From: Neelides folsomi
Taxonomy: Eukaryota; Arthropoda; Collembola; Neelipleona; Neelidae
Direction of reading: 5' to 3'
Assembly: GCA_034687125.1 (NCBI GenBank)
Contig: JAQGBZ010000279.1
Location: 20,239-84,238, forward strand
Length of the DNA: 64,000 nt
Shown here: in pieces, positions 11,581 to 22,140 of the stretch
Numbering within the stretch: the first letter of the stretch is position 1
How the letters are laid out: each line of letters opens with the position of its first letter
Notes under the pieces: generated by a model
Seen by the model: only the letters and a program-made list of their open reading frames with translations
Told to the model about the DNA's origin: nothing
Database searches by the model: none
Translations under genes and position numbers: made by a program

Positions 11581-13950
11581 GGTTTGTAAAGTAGGTAAGA
11601 GTTGAAGAAGATTGAAATATTTCCATTATTTTTATGCGTGGCCCTTGAAGTAAGTGGATGGGGGAAGAAAATGGGAGATTTTCATTTAGCTGCCTTCATT
11701 GTCGTTGAGTTAATAGTCGATTACTCTCATGGTTATCCCTTGTTGGTATTTTCTTCCTCCATCGATTAATGATTCTAGCCTCCTGTTGTAAGATTTATGT
11801 GTGACCTTCTCTTGAAAATTTCTCAAATCGGTCGTGTGAAATTTTTTCCCTTCATTCCCGTCTTTCACATGATAAATGATCAATCTATTTCCATTTACAG
11901 ACTTTCCCCCAGGCCTCTCGGGATGGCGGGGCTCCCACAGGTATTCGGCCTTATCTTCATCTCGGCACATCATTAGAGGAGGGGAAACCGCCGGGCCTTC
12001 GCAATGTTTGAAGAAGATGGGAGAAGAATGGGCCGAATTTCCATTCTTCCGCTCCTCGGATCGAAAAGAGTCATTTGAGAAAAGTTTGAGTCGTAAGAGA
12101 GAAAAGGGAATGGCTTCCTCACCCATTTCCAAAACTCAAAAAATTTGTTTTCAAAATAGGGAAAAGACGTTGGGGAGAAGATAATTGTCAACATAAGTTT
12201 TAATATGCTATCAGTGGCGGCGGCCGCCCTTTGGCCGCCTTTCCCGATCTCCACATATCATTCCTTTCAATGGTGGAGTCGAGGGATTTGAAACTTCCAC
12301 TTCCAACCTCCCATTGAGGGCTGAGGCGGATTGACAAAATCTTTGAAGAAAATGATAGATAAGTTTAAGGAAAAAGAAAAGTTTGGCTGAGGGAATTCGG
12401 ATCGGAGAACCGATTTGTCTTCTCCCTGCCCTCCATTAGGATCCGTCCTCCTTCGCCGAGGAGCTTTCAAGTTTCCGATTTGAAACTTGAGCTTCTTAAC
12501 TCTTCCCCTCTTCCTCTTATGACCATTCCCTGATGAATGGAATCAATAAGGGAAGGAGGCTTGGGGGATTTCATTTACACTCCCGACCGAGGAGCGTAAA
12601 ACTTTTCCCTTAACTTCTCCGCAATTTCCCTTCCTAACTATTAGTTAAAAGACCCTTCGTTTCATTTGTTCAATGGGTTGAAGTGAAATTAGCTGCCCTC
12701 CTTATCTCCCCAGCCTTAAGGCCTTGAGGAACATCTTGGACACCAAGATTTTATCTTTTTTAAATGTCTGGGGAGATTTCCTATTAAGAACCTCATTTGC
12801 TTTCTTTATATAAAATTATACTCAGGCTGCTTCCAGTAGATTCTAAACTTCTTTCAATGCTTAAAATACTTTATATTCCTACGAGAAACTTTCGGATATT
12901 TATCTTGGGGTTTATTTAGTTCGAATAGATTCATTCAAATTTTGTATCTTTGTAATTGTTATTTTCATATAAAAATCATAAGTTTTTAATAATACATATT
13001 GTCCTTTTAAGCTGAAATTGGAAAGAAACAAATGTAGGGTTCAATGATATAGGGAACGAAACGCGTTAATAAAGAGATGAGAAAGATTAATTTAGTAAGA
13101 GATTTAAGTTGAGAAATGGGAGACTGAACGTCCCGTTGTCTTTTCCTTTTTCTCATCCACTTATTTATTTCTTTTCTCCATTTTAACCGGCGGATCGTTT
13201 GGTATAAATCGTTTAGCTTCAAATCGTCGCTCTTCTCCTCGAACTGAAGTCAAAAATGATTTCCCAACTCCCTCTTCGGATATTGTCATCATCTGCTTAT
13301 GACTTTTATGAGGAAGAATTGCGTTCAATAACGGCCTTCGTACATATTATATTATTCTTCTCTTTATTTCTCAATCCATTGACAATATATAGATATATAT
13401 GTTATAATATTATATATAGAAGTATTTGTATCGCCTGTACAGGATGGGAACAACGTTCTCTTATAGTGTAGCTATGTACATTCATCGTATAATTTTCTCT
13501 GTCATATCAAAAGGAGAGTCACAACAGTGAAAATAGCTCGCTAATCACGGAATCACTCTTTTTCCATAACAGCTACATTCATCGGGGAACAACAACATTT
13601 GCATTTTATATCATTTAATCATAACGACGGCATCCAAGCTTTCTACGTCACAGGGAACTCTAACTTTACGTCAATATGATGGAAGATTAGGAAATAAAGT
13701 TCACAAAATGTTTCTTGAATCGAAGAACATTCTGGGAAGAAGTATTCAAGGTTTGGTTTTTGTTTACTTATTTATAAGATTAAATAACAAGTTTAGGAAT
13801 TGTAGTATAAAGGTACACAATTAAGTAATTAACACTGTTAGTTTATTTAAACTATTATTAAGTAATGTAATTATCAATAACTAACCCTCCATACACATAA
13901 ATTAATACTTGTACCGAGTAATACAAAGGTACCTGCACAGAACCTTTTCA
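11581..13950. other. Unassigned DNA downstream of the kekkon-like gene
   Basis: The minus frame 11710-12132 (140 codons) and the plus frame 11876-12184 overlap in purine-rich DNA; neither has a recognised domain. 13380-13430 is an AT-rich repeat-like run. 13770-13950 is AT-rich and probably contains the 3' end of the kekkon-like transcript. Confidence 0.5.
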
Positions 13951-13952
13951 AT

Positions 13953-13958
13953 TTTATT
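13953..13958 (-). terminator. Candidate polyadenylation signal of the kekkon-like gene
   Basis: AATAAA on the minus strand, about 53 nt beyond the TAA stop at 14011-14013. The sequence then becomes AT-rich. Other AATAAA hexamers occur in this AT-rich DNA, so the true cleavage site is uncertain. Confidence 0.4.
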
Positions 13959-14010
13959 TAAAACATGTTTTTTTAAATTTAGCCGCCTTGGAATGGTATT
14001 TAAATGGAAT

Positions 14011-15380
14011 TTAAATTTCAGTTCCTTCTCCACATTCGTCTCCATAGCCTTCGTCAGGGGACTCGTTGACCCCGCCATTGTACTGACGCTGAAGACGCGC
14101 CACGGACGATGGCGGCCGAGCCGCGGGGCGCTTCAGCGTTGACTTGGTCGGGGTTTGCGAGCTCCTAGAGCCTCGTTGCTCTAAGGAGTGCAGAGCTTCT
14201 TCCTTTGCCTCCTCGGACGTTTGTTCAGGGATGGCCGTGAGGCCCGAAGAGGTCCGCATTCCTCCCATGCCCTCGTTCATGGCCGGCCCACATGTACACG
14301 GGGGCGGTGGAGGGAAATAGGTGTTTAATGAATACGGTGGGCAGTAAGAAGAGAAAGAGGCCCCAGCAGCGTCGTACTCATAGTAGCCTAGAGGGACTTG
14401 AGCGGGACTGATGTATTCCTTCGGATATTTAGCCAGGTCATATGAAGGCGGAATGTCGGAAGGAAGGTTGTGTGGAGGCGGGATGGGATAAGATGGAGAA
14501 CGGCGGACAAGCGTCCCTACGTTGAGGCCCCCTTTGGGCAGGCCGTAGTCGATTGGATAGCCGGAATAAGGATCAATGGCCGTGGTCATTGTGAGACCCT
14601 CCGGTGTTGATGGTGAGATCTGCTTTGTACGAATGTAGCTGTGGACGTGGCAGGAGTCGGGGTCAGCCCGACGGACGCCTTCAATCAGATCCGGGTTTGA
14701 ATCTGCAAGCCCCAGGTCAGAACTGGCCGAGAGGAGAAACACCGACCCGTTGGATTTGGTGTTCGTTGTGAGGGTGGAACTTTCTGAGGGATGACGAGTC
14801 ATTCGAGGGGGTGAGAGATTAACGAGGGATCCGCAGTCCTTGGCTCCTTTGGATTCAAGGGAGAGGGGTTTGGATTGGATTTGGGAGTCTTGGCGTTGGG
14901 ATCTTGGGGGCCGCGGCCCTGTCCGACACCGACACACTCGGGAACACTTGCAGATGAGGAAGAAGATGGTAAGGGAGAGGATCACAACACCAATGACGGC
15001 CAACGTACTCACGAGGATGAGAATGAGGTTTGGGAAATTGGCCACCAGAGAGGTCACGTTCTCACTGAGGGTGGAAGTGGAGGAAAACTCCATTTCGGAG
15101 ACAACTCTAACCGTGAAGTTGGCAGAGACGGTCCCTCCGGGGTTCCGAGCCAAGCAGATAAAAGTCCCATTCTCTTCCCCCGTTGCGTTGAGGATGAGGA
15201 GCTCCGACTTCCTTTCCACGGCCGGGTGGGAACCTGGAGGAAAAATCGGATACGACCCGCTCATCTCCACGAGGATGTTGAGGGAGCTGTTCGACACCGG
15301 CTGCCCGTTGAACCACCACTCCAGGCTTGACTCGGGAATGGAGCTCACTCGACACAACAGCGACACGTTCCTTCCCTCAC
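14011..15380 (-). CDS. kek: kekkon-like exon 4: Ig domain, TM helix and cytoplasmic tail
   Basis: 1370 nt, entering in phase 1 after TTTGTTCCAG; the split codon GGT gives G280. The Ig domain runs from C289 to C355 in the motif NGTFICLARN. Potential N-glycosylation sites are N284, N310, N344 and N350. The helix at 398-423 is followed by cysteine and basic residues (KCSRVCRCR). The tail is rich in S/T/P with a P5 run. It ends in SPDEGYGDE and the C-terminal T-E-I, a class I PDZ-ligand pattern. The exon is clearly more GC-rich than its flanks, and long antisense frames across it are shadows. Confidence 0.94.
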
Positions 15381-17966
15381 CTGGAACAAAGAAGAGACAT
15401 AACTCTCCGCCACCCATCCCATTTGACTTCCAAAGTGACAACATTACAACATTAGCCCCAAAAATAGGACCCCCAATGGAAAGCTCAAATACAAAGTTTA
15501 ACTCTTAAACTTTCAATGCCTCCTCACCGATCTGTCCACTCTCCCCATTGATGGTCCTTAAAACTTTGCCCTCCACGCAACCATCATTTCTGGATCGTTG
15601 TTTAAAACACCCAATATTATTCTCGCTGCCCCAACTTTCCCCATTTTACCCAACCTCCCAATCTCCATATCCCAAGACGGATCGCTCCCTATGCAGCTCA
15701 AGAAATTCAAACCCCATTGTTAGAATAAAACAATTCTTTTATCTAATGAGTGAAAGAGGTCGAAATCTCCCCCGCGGTCCCCTCATTCATCATCGGAAGC
15801 CGGGAATAGGATTTCTTTGGCAGAATGAGGATTATAAATGGAACTAATCGTAAATAATGACTCTCCGCTCTTTGACACACGTCTACAAAACCTACAAATT
15901 TCAAAATTATTAATACCTATATAAATATATGTAAGTTCGTACTGCTCTTATACATCAATATAGGACGACAATGGACGTTGAGCCTAAACTGAAAATCAAT
16001 ATTTCTTTCGACGGAAATCTCCGAATTGGATCAAAATAGTAAAACAAGTATTTAAACAGATCTCATATGGAGCAAGAAGGAAAACGGAGAAAAGGCATAT
16101 CTAAAATCTTTGAAGACGGTGAAGATTTTCTCAATTGTTCGATAATCCCCTGGGTTATATAACTTGTAATATATGATGGGGAAGGTTGGTAGGGAAAAGG
16201 TCATTTTCCTCCGTAAAGGTATATTAGTGGCCGATGGGTGGTGATTAGAAGGCCATGAAGAACAGATGCGAATAACGGTCCCTTTCTTCCCGCTATTTGC
16301 TCTCCCCTCTTGGATCATAATTTGAGCTTGGAGTGATTGGAGAAAGATTTATTTCCTCGCAAAGGACGTAGAATCATTTTGAGGGGACGTGGATTGATTG
16401 GGCTGGAAAAACGAAGGGTCAAAAATGCCTTTGGCTCATTCCCCGAATCGCCTGAATTGTAAAGTGGAGATTGTTAATCAGCTTACAAGAAGTGCTCCAA
16501 TTCTTACCGATCTTTTGAAACATGGTCGTGGGCGAGAGCTGCGGAGAGCACGCAAAGTTCTCAATGGAGAGATCCCTCAGCGTCGAGTTGACAAGTCGGG
16601 TTGGTGTGACACACCGAGGTTCCACGGAATTCGCAACATTCCTTTCTCCTAGCCAAAGGCGGAGCTCGAGGAGATGACAGTTGCAGTCCCAGGGATTATC
16701 TTCAAGGGAGATACCCTTGAGGGCCAGGGGGAGGCTTCCCAAAGCGTAAACCCTCTTCAATTTATTCCCGTTCAACTTTAGCCACTCGAGACTCGAAAGG
16801 CCTTCAAAAGCACCCTGGAAAGATAACTTGGTTAAACTCAAAACTTTCTCCTAAACTCCAATCCAAAACTTTCCACAAAATTATTGCTATGTTTTCTGAA
16901 TTCCCGTTTACTGGATAACATATTCATTCAAAACCTCGGCTCATTTCAATCTTTCTAATTAACTCCGCCTTATTTGTCAAAATACTACCAATTATCAGGA
17001 TTAAATTTCCCCTAGTCAATTAAGAATAATATATATCAACAAAGGAAAGTTATTTATATTTTTAAAAATATCTAAATAATATACACATAATTATTCAATG
17101 TATTTGATAGATATAAATATGTATTATCCTACTCTAGATAAGTATGTTTGATATACAATATCTGTACATACGCTGTAACTAATCAGTACATACCTGGTTC
17201 ATGAGATAAAGTAATTTTATAAATAGGTAGATAAAAGCAATAATTTTACAAATGAAATAATTTTTTTATATAAAAATAATATAAAATAAATTTTATATAT
17301 TATTTGGGAATTTTCTAAAATTTAGCTGGAAGTGAAAATGAATTTTAAAATGATATTAAAAGGCTTACCTTTTCTATAGTTTCAATTAAGCATGAGGTTA
17401 GTTCGAGAGTGGTGAGAGAGTCGAGGCCAAGGAAAGCGTTTCTTCCCAATCCAACGATGGGGTTTCCATTCAAGATGAGGCGCATCAGTCCGGTGCAGTC
17501 GAGGAAGGCGGACGAGGGGACCTCTCGGAGCACGTTGAATGATAGGTCGAGGTCGACGAGGTTGGTTAGGCCCTTGAAAGCTCTCGAGTTGATGTGGGAG
17601 AGCCGGCACCTCGGCAGGTAGATCTTTTGAAGATTAATCAAATCCTGCTGCATAAAATGGTCGGGGGGGAGAGTTTCGAAACTGTTCCCTCCCAGATCGA
17701 GCACCTGTCAATAGTCATTATTATTTACTGGCCCTGGGAAGAGAAAGAGTGCTTTAAAATTGAAGACCGACCTGAGTCCCCGGATCAATCGGGGTTGGGA
17801 AGGTGCGTAGTCCACGACCCACACATTCCACACTCTGCTTCCCGCCTTTCCACTTGCAGGAACAGTCAGAAGGACAATTCCCCGCTCCTCGGTCCACGAG
17901 GAGGAAGGCGAGGAGGAGGAAGAGGAAGACTCTTTTTCTCTTCGGTGTCTCCATGAGGGGAATCAT
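14011..17966 (-). CDS. kek: Kekkon-like LRR/Ig transmembrane protein, complete four-exon gene
   Basis: Coding exons 17966-17772, 17704-17369, 16814-16508 and 15380-14011 join in phase to 2208 nt, giving 735 residues. All introns are GT-AG. The product has a signal peptide (about 1-29), an LRR-NT cysteine cluster (C31, C35, C37, C48), six LRRs (about 66-210), an LRR-CT (C221, C223, C245, C266), one Ig domain (C289 to C355, W301/W302), a transmembrane helix (about 398-423) and a tail of about 312 residues. The tail ends T-E-I, a class I PDZ-ligand pattern. The start ATG is supported by an in-frame TGA at 17988-17990; a second ATG lies four codons on. Kekkon proteins are arthropod cell-surface modulators of signalling and neuronal or epithelial contact (family knowledge); the ligand here is unknown. 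Domain order and the phrase KIYLPRC in the second LRR fit Kekkon better than other LRR-Ig families. The paralogue was not assigned. Confidence 0.93.
15381..16507 (-). other. kekkon-like intron 3
   Basis: 1127-nt intron between the LRR-CT exon and the Ig/TM/tail exon. It holds mixed and AT-rich DNA and no convincing internal exon. The short frames here (for example 16052-16318 minus and 15548-15847 plus) have no recognisable domain. Confidence 0.85.
16508..16814 (-). CDS. kek: kekkon-like exon 3: last LRR and LRR-CT cap
   Basis: 307 nt, entering in phase 0 and leaving in phase 1. The acceptor is ATCTTTCCAG|GGT and the donor is ATCG|GTAAGAA. It encodes GAFEGLSSLEWLKLNGNKL (sixth LRR), then the LRR C-terminal cap starting NPWDCNC, with cysteines at 221, 223, 245 and 266. 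The reading frame stays open past the donor to 16419, but that extension has no LRR or Ig character and is intron. Confidence 0.92.
16815..17368 (-). other. kekkon-like intron 2
   Basis: 554-nt intron, very AT-rich from about 16980 to 17340, with runs of TATATA and AAATAATATA. It splits an LRR between IEK and GAF. Intron 1 (17705-17771) is only 67 nt, so short introns occur in this genome. Confidence 0.85.
17369..17704 (-). CDS. kek: kekkon-like exon 2: leucine-rich repeats 1-5
   Basis: 336 nt, 112 codons (residues 66-177), phase 0 at both ends. The acceptor is GACTATTGACAG and the donor is GAAAAG|GTAAGCC. It carries four full 24-residue LRRs and most of a fifth. Examples are the N-x-F at LGGNSFETL, the atypical PRCRLSHI repeat, and LSFNVLREV. 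The repeat interrupted at residue 177 is completed by GAFEGL at the start of exon 3, which supports the junction. Confidence 0.93.
17772..17966 (-). CDS. kek: kekkon-like exon 1: signal peptide and LRR-NT
   Basis: 65 codons. A basic start (TPKRKR) leads into a leucine-rich core (FLFLLLAFLLV), which is a signal peptide. Four cysteines (31, 35, 37, 48) then form the LRR N-terminal cap. The exon ends in codon Q65 and the donor reads CAG|GTCGGT on the minus strand, phase 0. The in-frame TGA 24 nt upstream fixes the start within this exon. A possible 3' splice site (TTTGTGCAG) ends at 18002, so a further 5' UTR exon upstream is plausible but was not found. Confidence 0.9.
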
Positions 17967-18001
17967 TTGTAGGAAAAACTCATCACTTCACTTCCTCTCC
18001 A

Positions 18002-21000
18002 CTGCACAAATGAGGCGTCTGCCCTGAGTGGGCTAATTTCTCGAGCGAGTTAATGGTAATGCGCGGAGGTTGAGAAGTCAATTAGAAGGGGTTTAGAGGT
18101 GAAAGGAGCGATTGGGTGATGGGCGATGACAGCCGTTGGTTTCACGACCCGTTGGACCCATCCAATGATTGAAATCCTTCTCTCGCCTCGACTCACATTC
18201 GCCTCACATGTCCATCTGAAACTCATTTCGGCCGAGCTGGGGTCGAGTCAAGGGTCCTTTCACGCTCCACTTTCATCCCCTTTTCACATCACGTCCGCCA
18301 CCTTCGTCTGGAAGAAAGAAAAGAGTTGATAATATTTTCCTTCGCCCCCGCGACATAATTGAAAGCGAAGGAAATGATTAGCACCCGCTCCTACTGGAGG
18401 AGCTGGAGGTAAGATAGGCGGAAACAGGTTGGAGGTCCATTATAAATAAATAATGCATGGGCGAGGGGAGCGTGAATAAGAGGCCGGGTTGAAGAGACAG
18501 AAGAGATAAAGTATTCCGGCCTCTCGGGACTCCTCGACTTTCGACCACTACCAGGAACATGATTTCTCGTTCCTTGCCGACCGTGAGGTCCATGCCAAGT
18601 CCGCCCCAGACGGAACACTCACCTTTCCCAATTACTCCTCCGCCGCATCTCTCTCTTCGGGAAGTGAATCGAGGAGAGATTTATTGGGCGAAGGTGCATA
18701 CATCAAAATAAATCACTTGCCGCTGTGCAGGGTGGGAAGGGAGTTGAAGGGATTATCTCCACCCTCTACCGTCTGCCCCATTTAAATAAATTAAATCAAT
18801 GCAATGAGGAAAATCAACATTCTCCTCCCGCCCGAATTCCTTAATTTTCTCCCCTCATCCATCTGACGTGAAGGCGTAATATCTCCCGTTTCGTGGTCAA
18901 TGGGACAATGGCATTTCACTATCTTATGGAACTTAATGAGAATTTCGACGTGGAACGTAGAGATAGAAATATGTCGGGATAATACTATTGTGGAGAGCGG
19001 GGACAAAGCGAAAACCACCGCCATAGTCAGCCCTTATTTCAAACGCCTTATAATTTAATCCTATTTATCCCATATTAATTACTCAGCTCGCTCTTTACCC
19101 TCACAATGGAAATACAACTCCACATACCAATATTGGAAATGAAGCCCAGCAAGGGCCCTTTTAAAAACGAGTGTGCTTAAGGTGTTCATGGACCGGCAGA
19201 TTCCAGTCCAACAGTTCAAAACTTAAAGAAGTGGAGAATGCAGGTTGATATGGCCAAACTTTCACTCTTATTTTTCCCCCACTCGATGCAAATCGAGCGA
19301 AGTGAGGAAAATTTCCTCTGCGTTTCTTCAACTTTTCTCCTATAATTAACCCATTCTCTGAACCGGCACTATTAAAGAACTTACTTTATATATATATAAC
19401 ATATCTTAAACGGCTTTGAGCAGTATAGATATTCTTAAGGATTCTTGAATGGCCACTTTCCCTCCTTATGAAAGATCATGGGCGGCTTATGAAGGTGCAA
19501 ACCTATTTAGTCAGTGTCTAACGGTCATATCTGAACAGTTATTATATTAAATGCTTGCATGTTTAAAACTTTTTTCTGTTGGTAATAGGAAAAATAGGCA
19601 GGACTTGCTTATTTATAGTATACTTATGATATAGTTTAACGTGTTTCTGATATTAGCATGCTTTATGTGTAAATTACACGCTCGAACTTTTCCTTTGATT
19701 TAAATATCCACTTAAGTGAAAAAGTAAGTTTATTGCAAAGTGATGAATTTCATTATTCTTGTAAGCATCGTCGTAAATAAAATTTAACCCAGCAATGGGC
19801 TTTTATATCACGGAACTTGTTTGTTCTGCATAGACAGTTGAAATTAACTCTACTTAATACTAATGGCATTGGGGAACGTACATTTAAGTCTACACATGTA
19901 AGGAAGGGCATTGGCCGAAGGGATTTTCTCCAAGCGGTTTCTCTCTCGAGCGGATTGTATGGCAGTTGGGGAAATTCCTGATTCCTCCTCGTCAAAATAC
20001 GAGTCTTGGGGGCAAAAGATGATTATTGCATCTGGGAGCAAGACGATTGGGGAAGGAATAAATGGGCATTTAGGACGGCCTATAATTTCCCCTCTTGAAC
20101 TCATCTTGAGGAAGAATGGGATGAGCTCGATCGACCCTCCGGCACCGGAGCCCATCAACTCCCAACTTTCACCTTCCTTATTATTCGGGAGGGGGCTGGT
20201 TGATTATCGAGCCCCACGTCTCTCACACCTTATCTTTTAAAGTTTGGGCCCCAGAGGAGAACAACCTCTTCGAGATTCCATTATCCTTTTTGAGTTCTTT
20301 CGTGATTTATATGGGGCGGATTGGTATGCGGGCGACAAGAGATTCATGGATGTGAAGAGGACAGCGGACAAGGGTTTACAGTTTCCACGATGACGGAAGG
20401 AGGCTGAGACACCCTGCGTGTTTGGCTTTCGGGACACGCGAGCCCGTTTTCGGGAACCCCGTTTCTTAAAACTTCCCTTTTTTCCCCGTCCTCCGTGCTC
20501 AGAATGTGGAGACAAGTTGACTTTCTCCTCCTCCACTTGATTCACTCTCTCCTCCCTTTCCGAATATCAAAAGAGGAAGACCAACGAGGTATTTATTCTC
20601 ATTTCTTCCTTTGGATGATCCACAAGTGAGGGCCCACCCGCCAGTGGCTCTCTCACTCAGACAAATAAAAAAACTCATTTAAATTAGCCGCCGCCTTCTT
20701 CCTCCTTCACCGCCTAATAGACATGTCAGCGGAATGTAATTAATCCCGCGCCTCTCAAACTTTTAATTTCCTTCTCGAGGGTTTCTTCTCAAACTGGAAA
20801 TTAAGTTGGTTTGGGTGATTTACGTAAGTAACCAGGGAGAGAACTTCCTACAATTTCATCATCCACCGCAGACTCATTAGGCGACGCTCTAGGAAAAATG
20901 TTAACGAAGGGTCGTGTATCCTACCAGAACAAATAAAATTATATTTCTGACTCTTCCTCCCCACTTAATTAATCCTCATTGGTAGCCAGGCCGTGTTCCT

Positions 21001-21600
21001 CGAATGCTCAGAGAGACGAGGAGTTGATGTGAACAACTTTCTTTTCGATACTCCTCATCATCGCCCAACACGGAGAAACCCTAAAAAACTTCACAATGGC
21101 TCAACGGAGGAAAAAGTTTCCAAAGACCCGAGCTTCAACTCCAATTTCAAAAAAACTCCTTATTTTTCTCTCAAACCATTGCGGGAGTTTAGGAATTAAG
21201 GTGGAATGGGAATGATTTGCCGAGTCCCTTGACCGCCTTCAGTCACATGACCCCAAATTCATTCATTTCAATTCCGTGGGTATTTAGGCTCGAAGTTGGT
21301 GGATGGGGGGAAATTAGCTCTTTTAAAAACTGATTCCAACTCTCAAAACAATGGCTCCAAGTTAAGAGGGAAACTCTCCTGAATCCAAACACGATTTTTC
21401 TCCAGCTTTCCCTTACAACATAGGAATCTCAATGTTGACTCTCCTTCTATAAACCTCTCGAGGAGATATGATCAATATATGGACCTTGTGTTTTACTCCG
21501 ACGAGATGCTCATCCTTGCTCCGTCCCGAAACAACCATTTTACATACGACCCTCAAATGTAGACTGGAAATGTGGAAAGGGGAAGAAAGGCCTTCCGGTC
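18002..21600. other. Upstream flank of the kekkon-like gene, no gene recognised
   Basis: Should hold the promoter and any 5' UTR exon of the kekkon-like gene. No single core promoter stands out. A minus-strand pyrimidine tract ending CTCCAG lies near 18395-18405. 19380-19720 is AT-rich. Remaining short frames lack domains. Confidence 0.45.
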
Positions 21601-22140
21601 CCTTGTCACATGAAAACAATATGAATGAAAGAGTTTACATATGTTTCAAAAGAAAAGATTTCATGCTACTAATAGGAAAATGAAGAAAACATGATGAACT
21701 CGATGAATTCTTAAACAAGTCACATATCACGACTCCAATGGACGCGATATTATGTAAGATATGGAACATAAATGTGTACATTTGGTATTTATCCATTACA
21801 ATTATACCCAACTCAGCTCGTATGCACTGTATTATATAGTTCAATTTAGTGAAAGTGAAATCTGGACGTTTAAGTTCTTTATTACGTATATTTATATGTA
21901 CATAATATTATTTACTTCCAACTTTTTCCCACATTAATTTTTTATAGCTAAATGATGGCACTTAAAAATGTAATTTACATAATGCTTATAGCAATAGCCC
22001 CAAATATCTCTAGAATAACTAAAAATGACTCCAAATGCTGTGCAAACGCATTAAAAATTGTTGTTGGAAAAATCAAAAGTGGTCTGTCCAATTTCCCATT
22101 TGTTTGGAATAATTTGTTTAGAGAGAATTTAATTAAATAA
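21601..22140. other. AT-rich stretch open in several frames
   Basis: Frames 21635-21844 minus, 21952-22140 plus and 21975-22187 minus overlap on opposite strands, so at most one can be real. None shows a known motif. I make no gene call. Confidence 0.4.

Noticed and set aside
11710-12184. 140-codon minus and 102-codon plus frames
   Set aside because: They overlap on opposite strands in purine-skewed DNA, which favours long chance frames.
14011-14142. Plus frame 13909-14142 overlapping the last kekkon-like codons
   Set aside because: Antisense shadow of the tail-encoding exon.
14840-15508. 222-codon and 151-codon frames on the plus strand
   Set aside because: They lie antisense to the Ig/TM/tail exon of the kekkon-like gene and reflect its codon structure; they show no domain.
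16419-16507. Open extension of the LRR-CT frame past 16508
   Set aside because: A good donor (ATCG|GTAAGAA) ends the exon at 16508, in phase with the Ig exon; the extension has no domain content.
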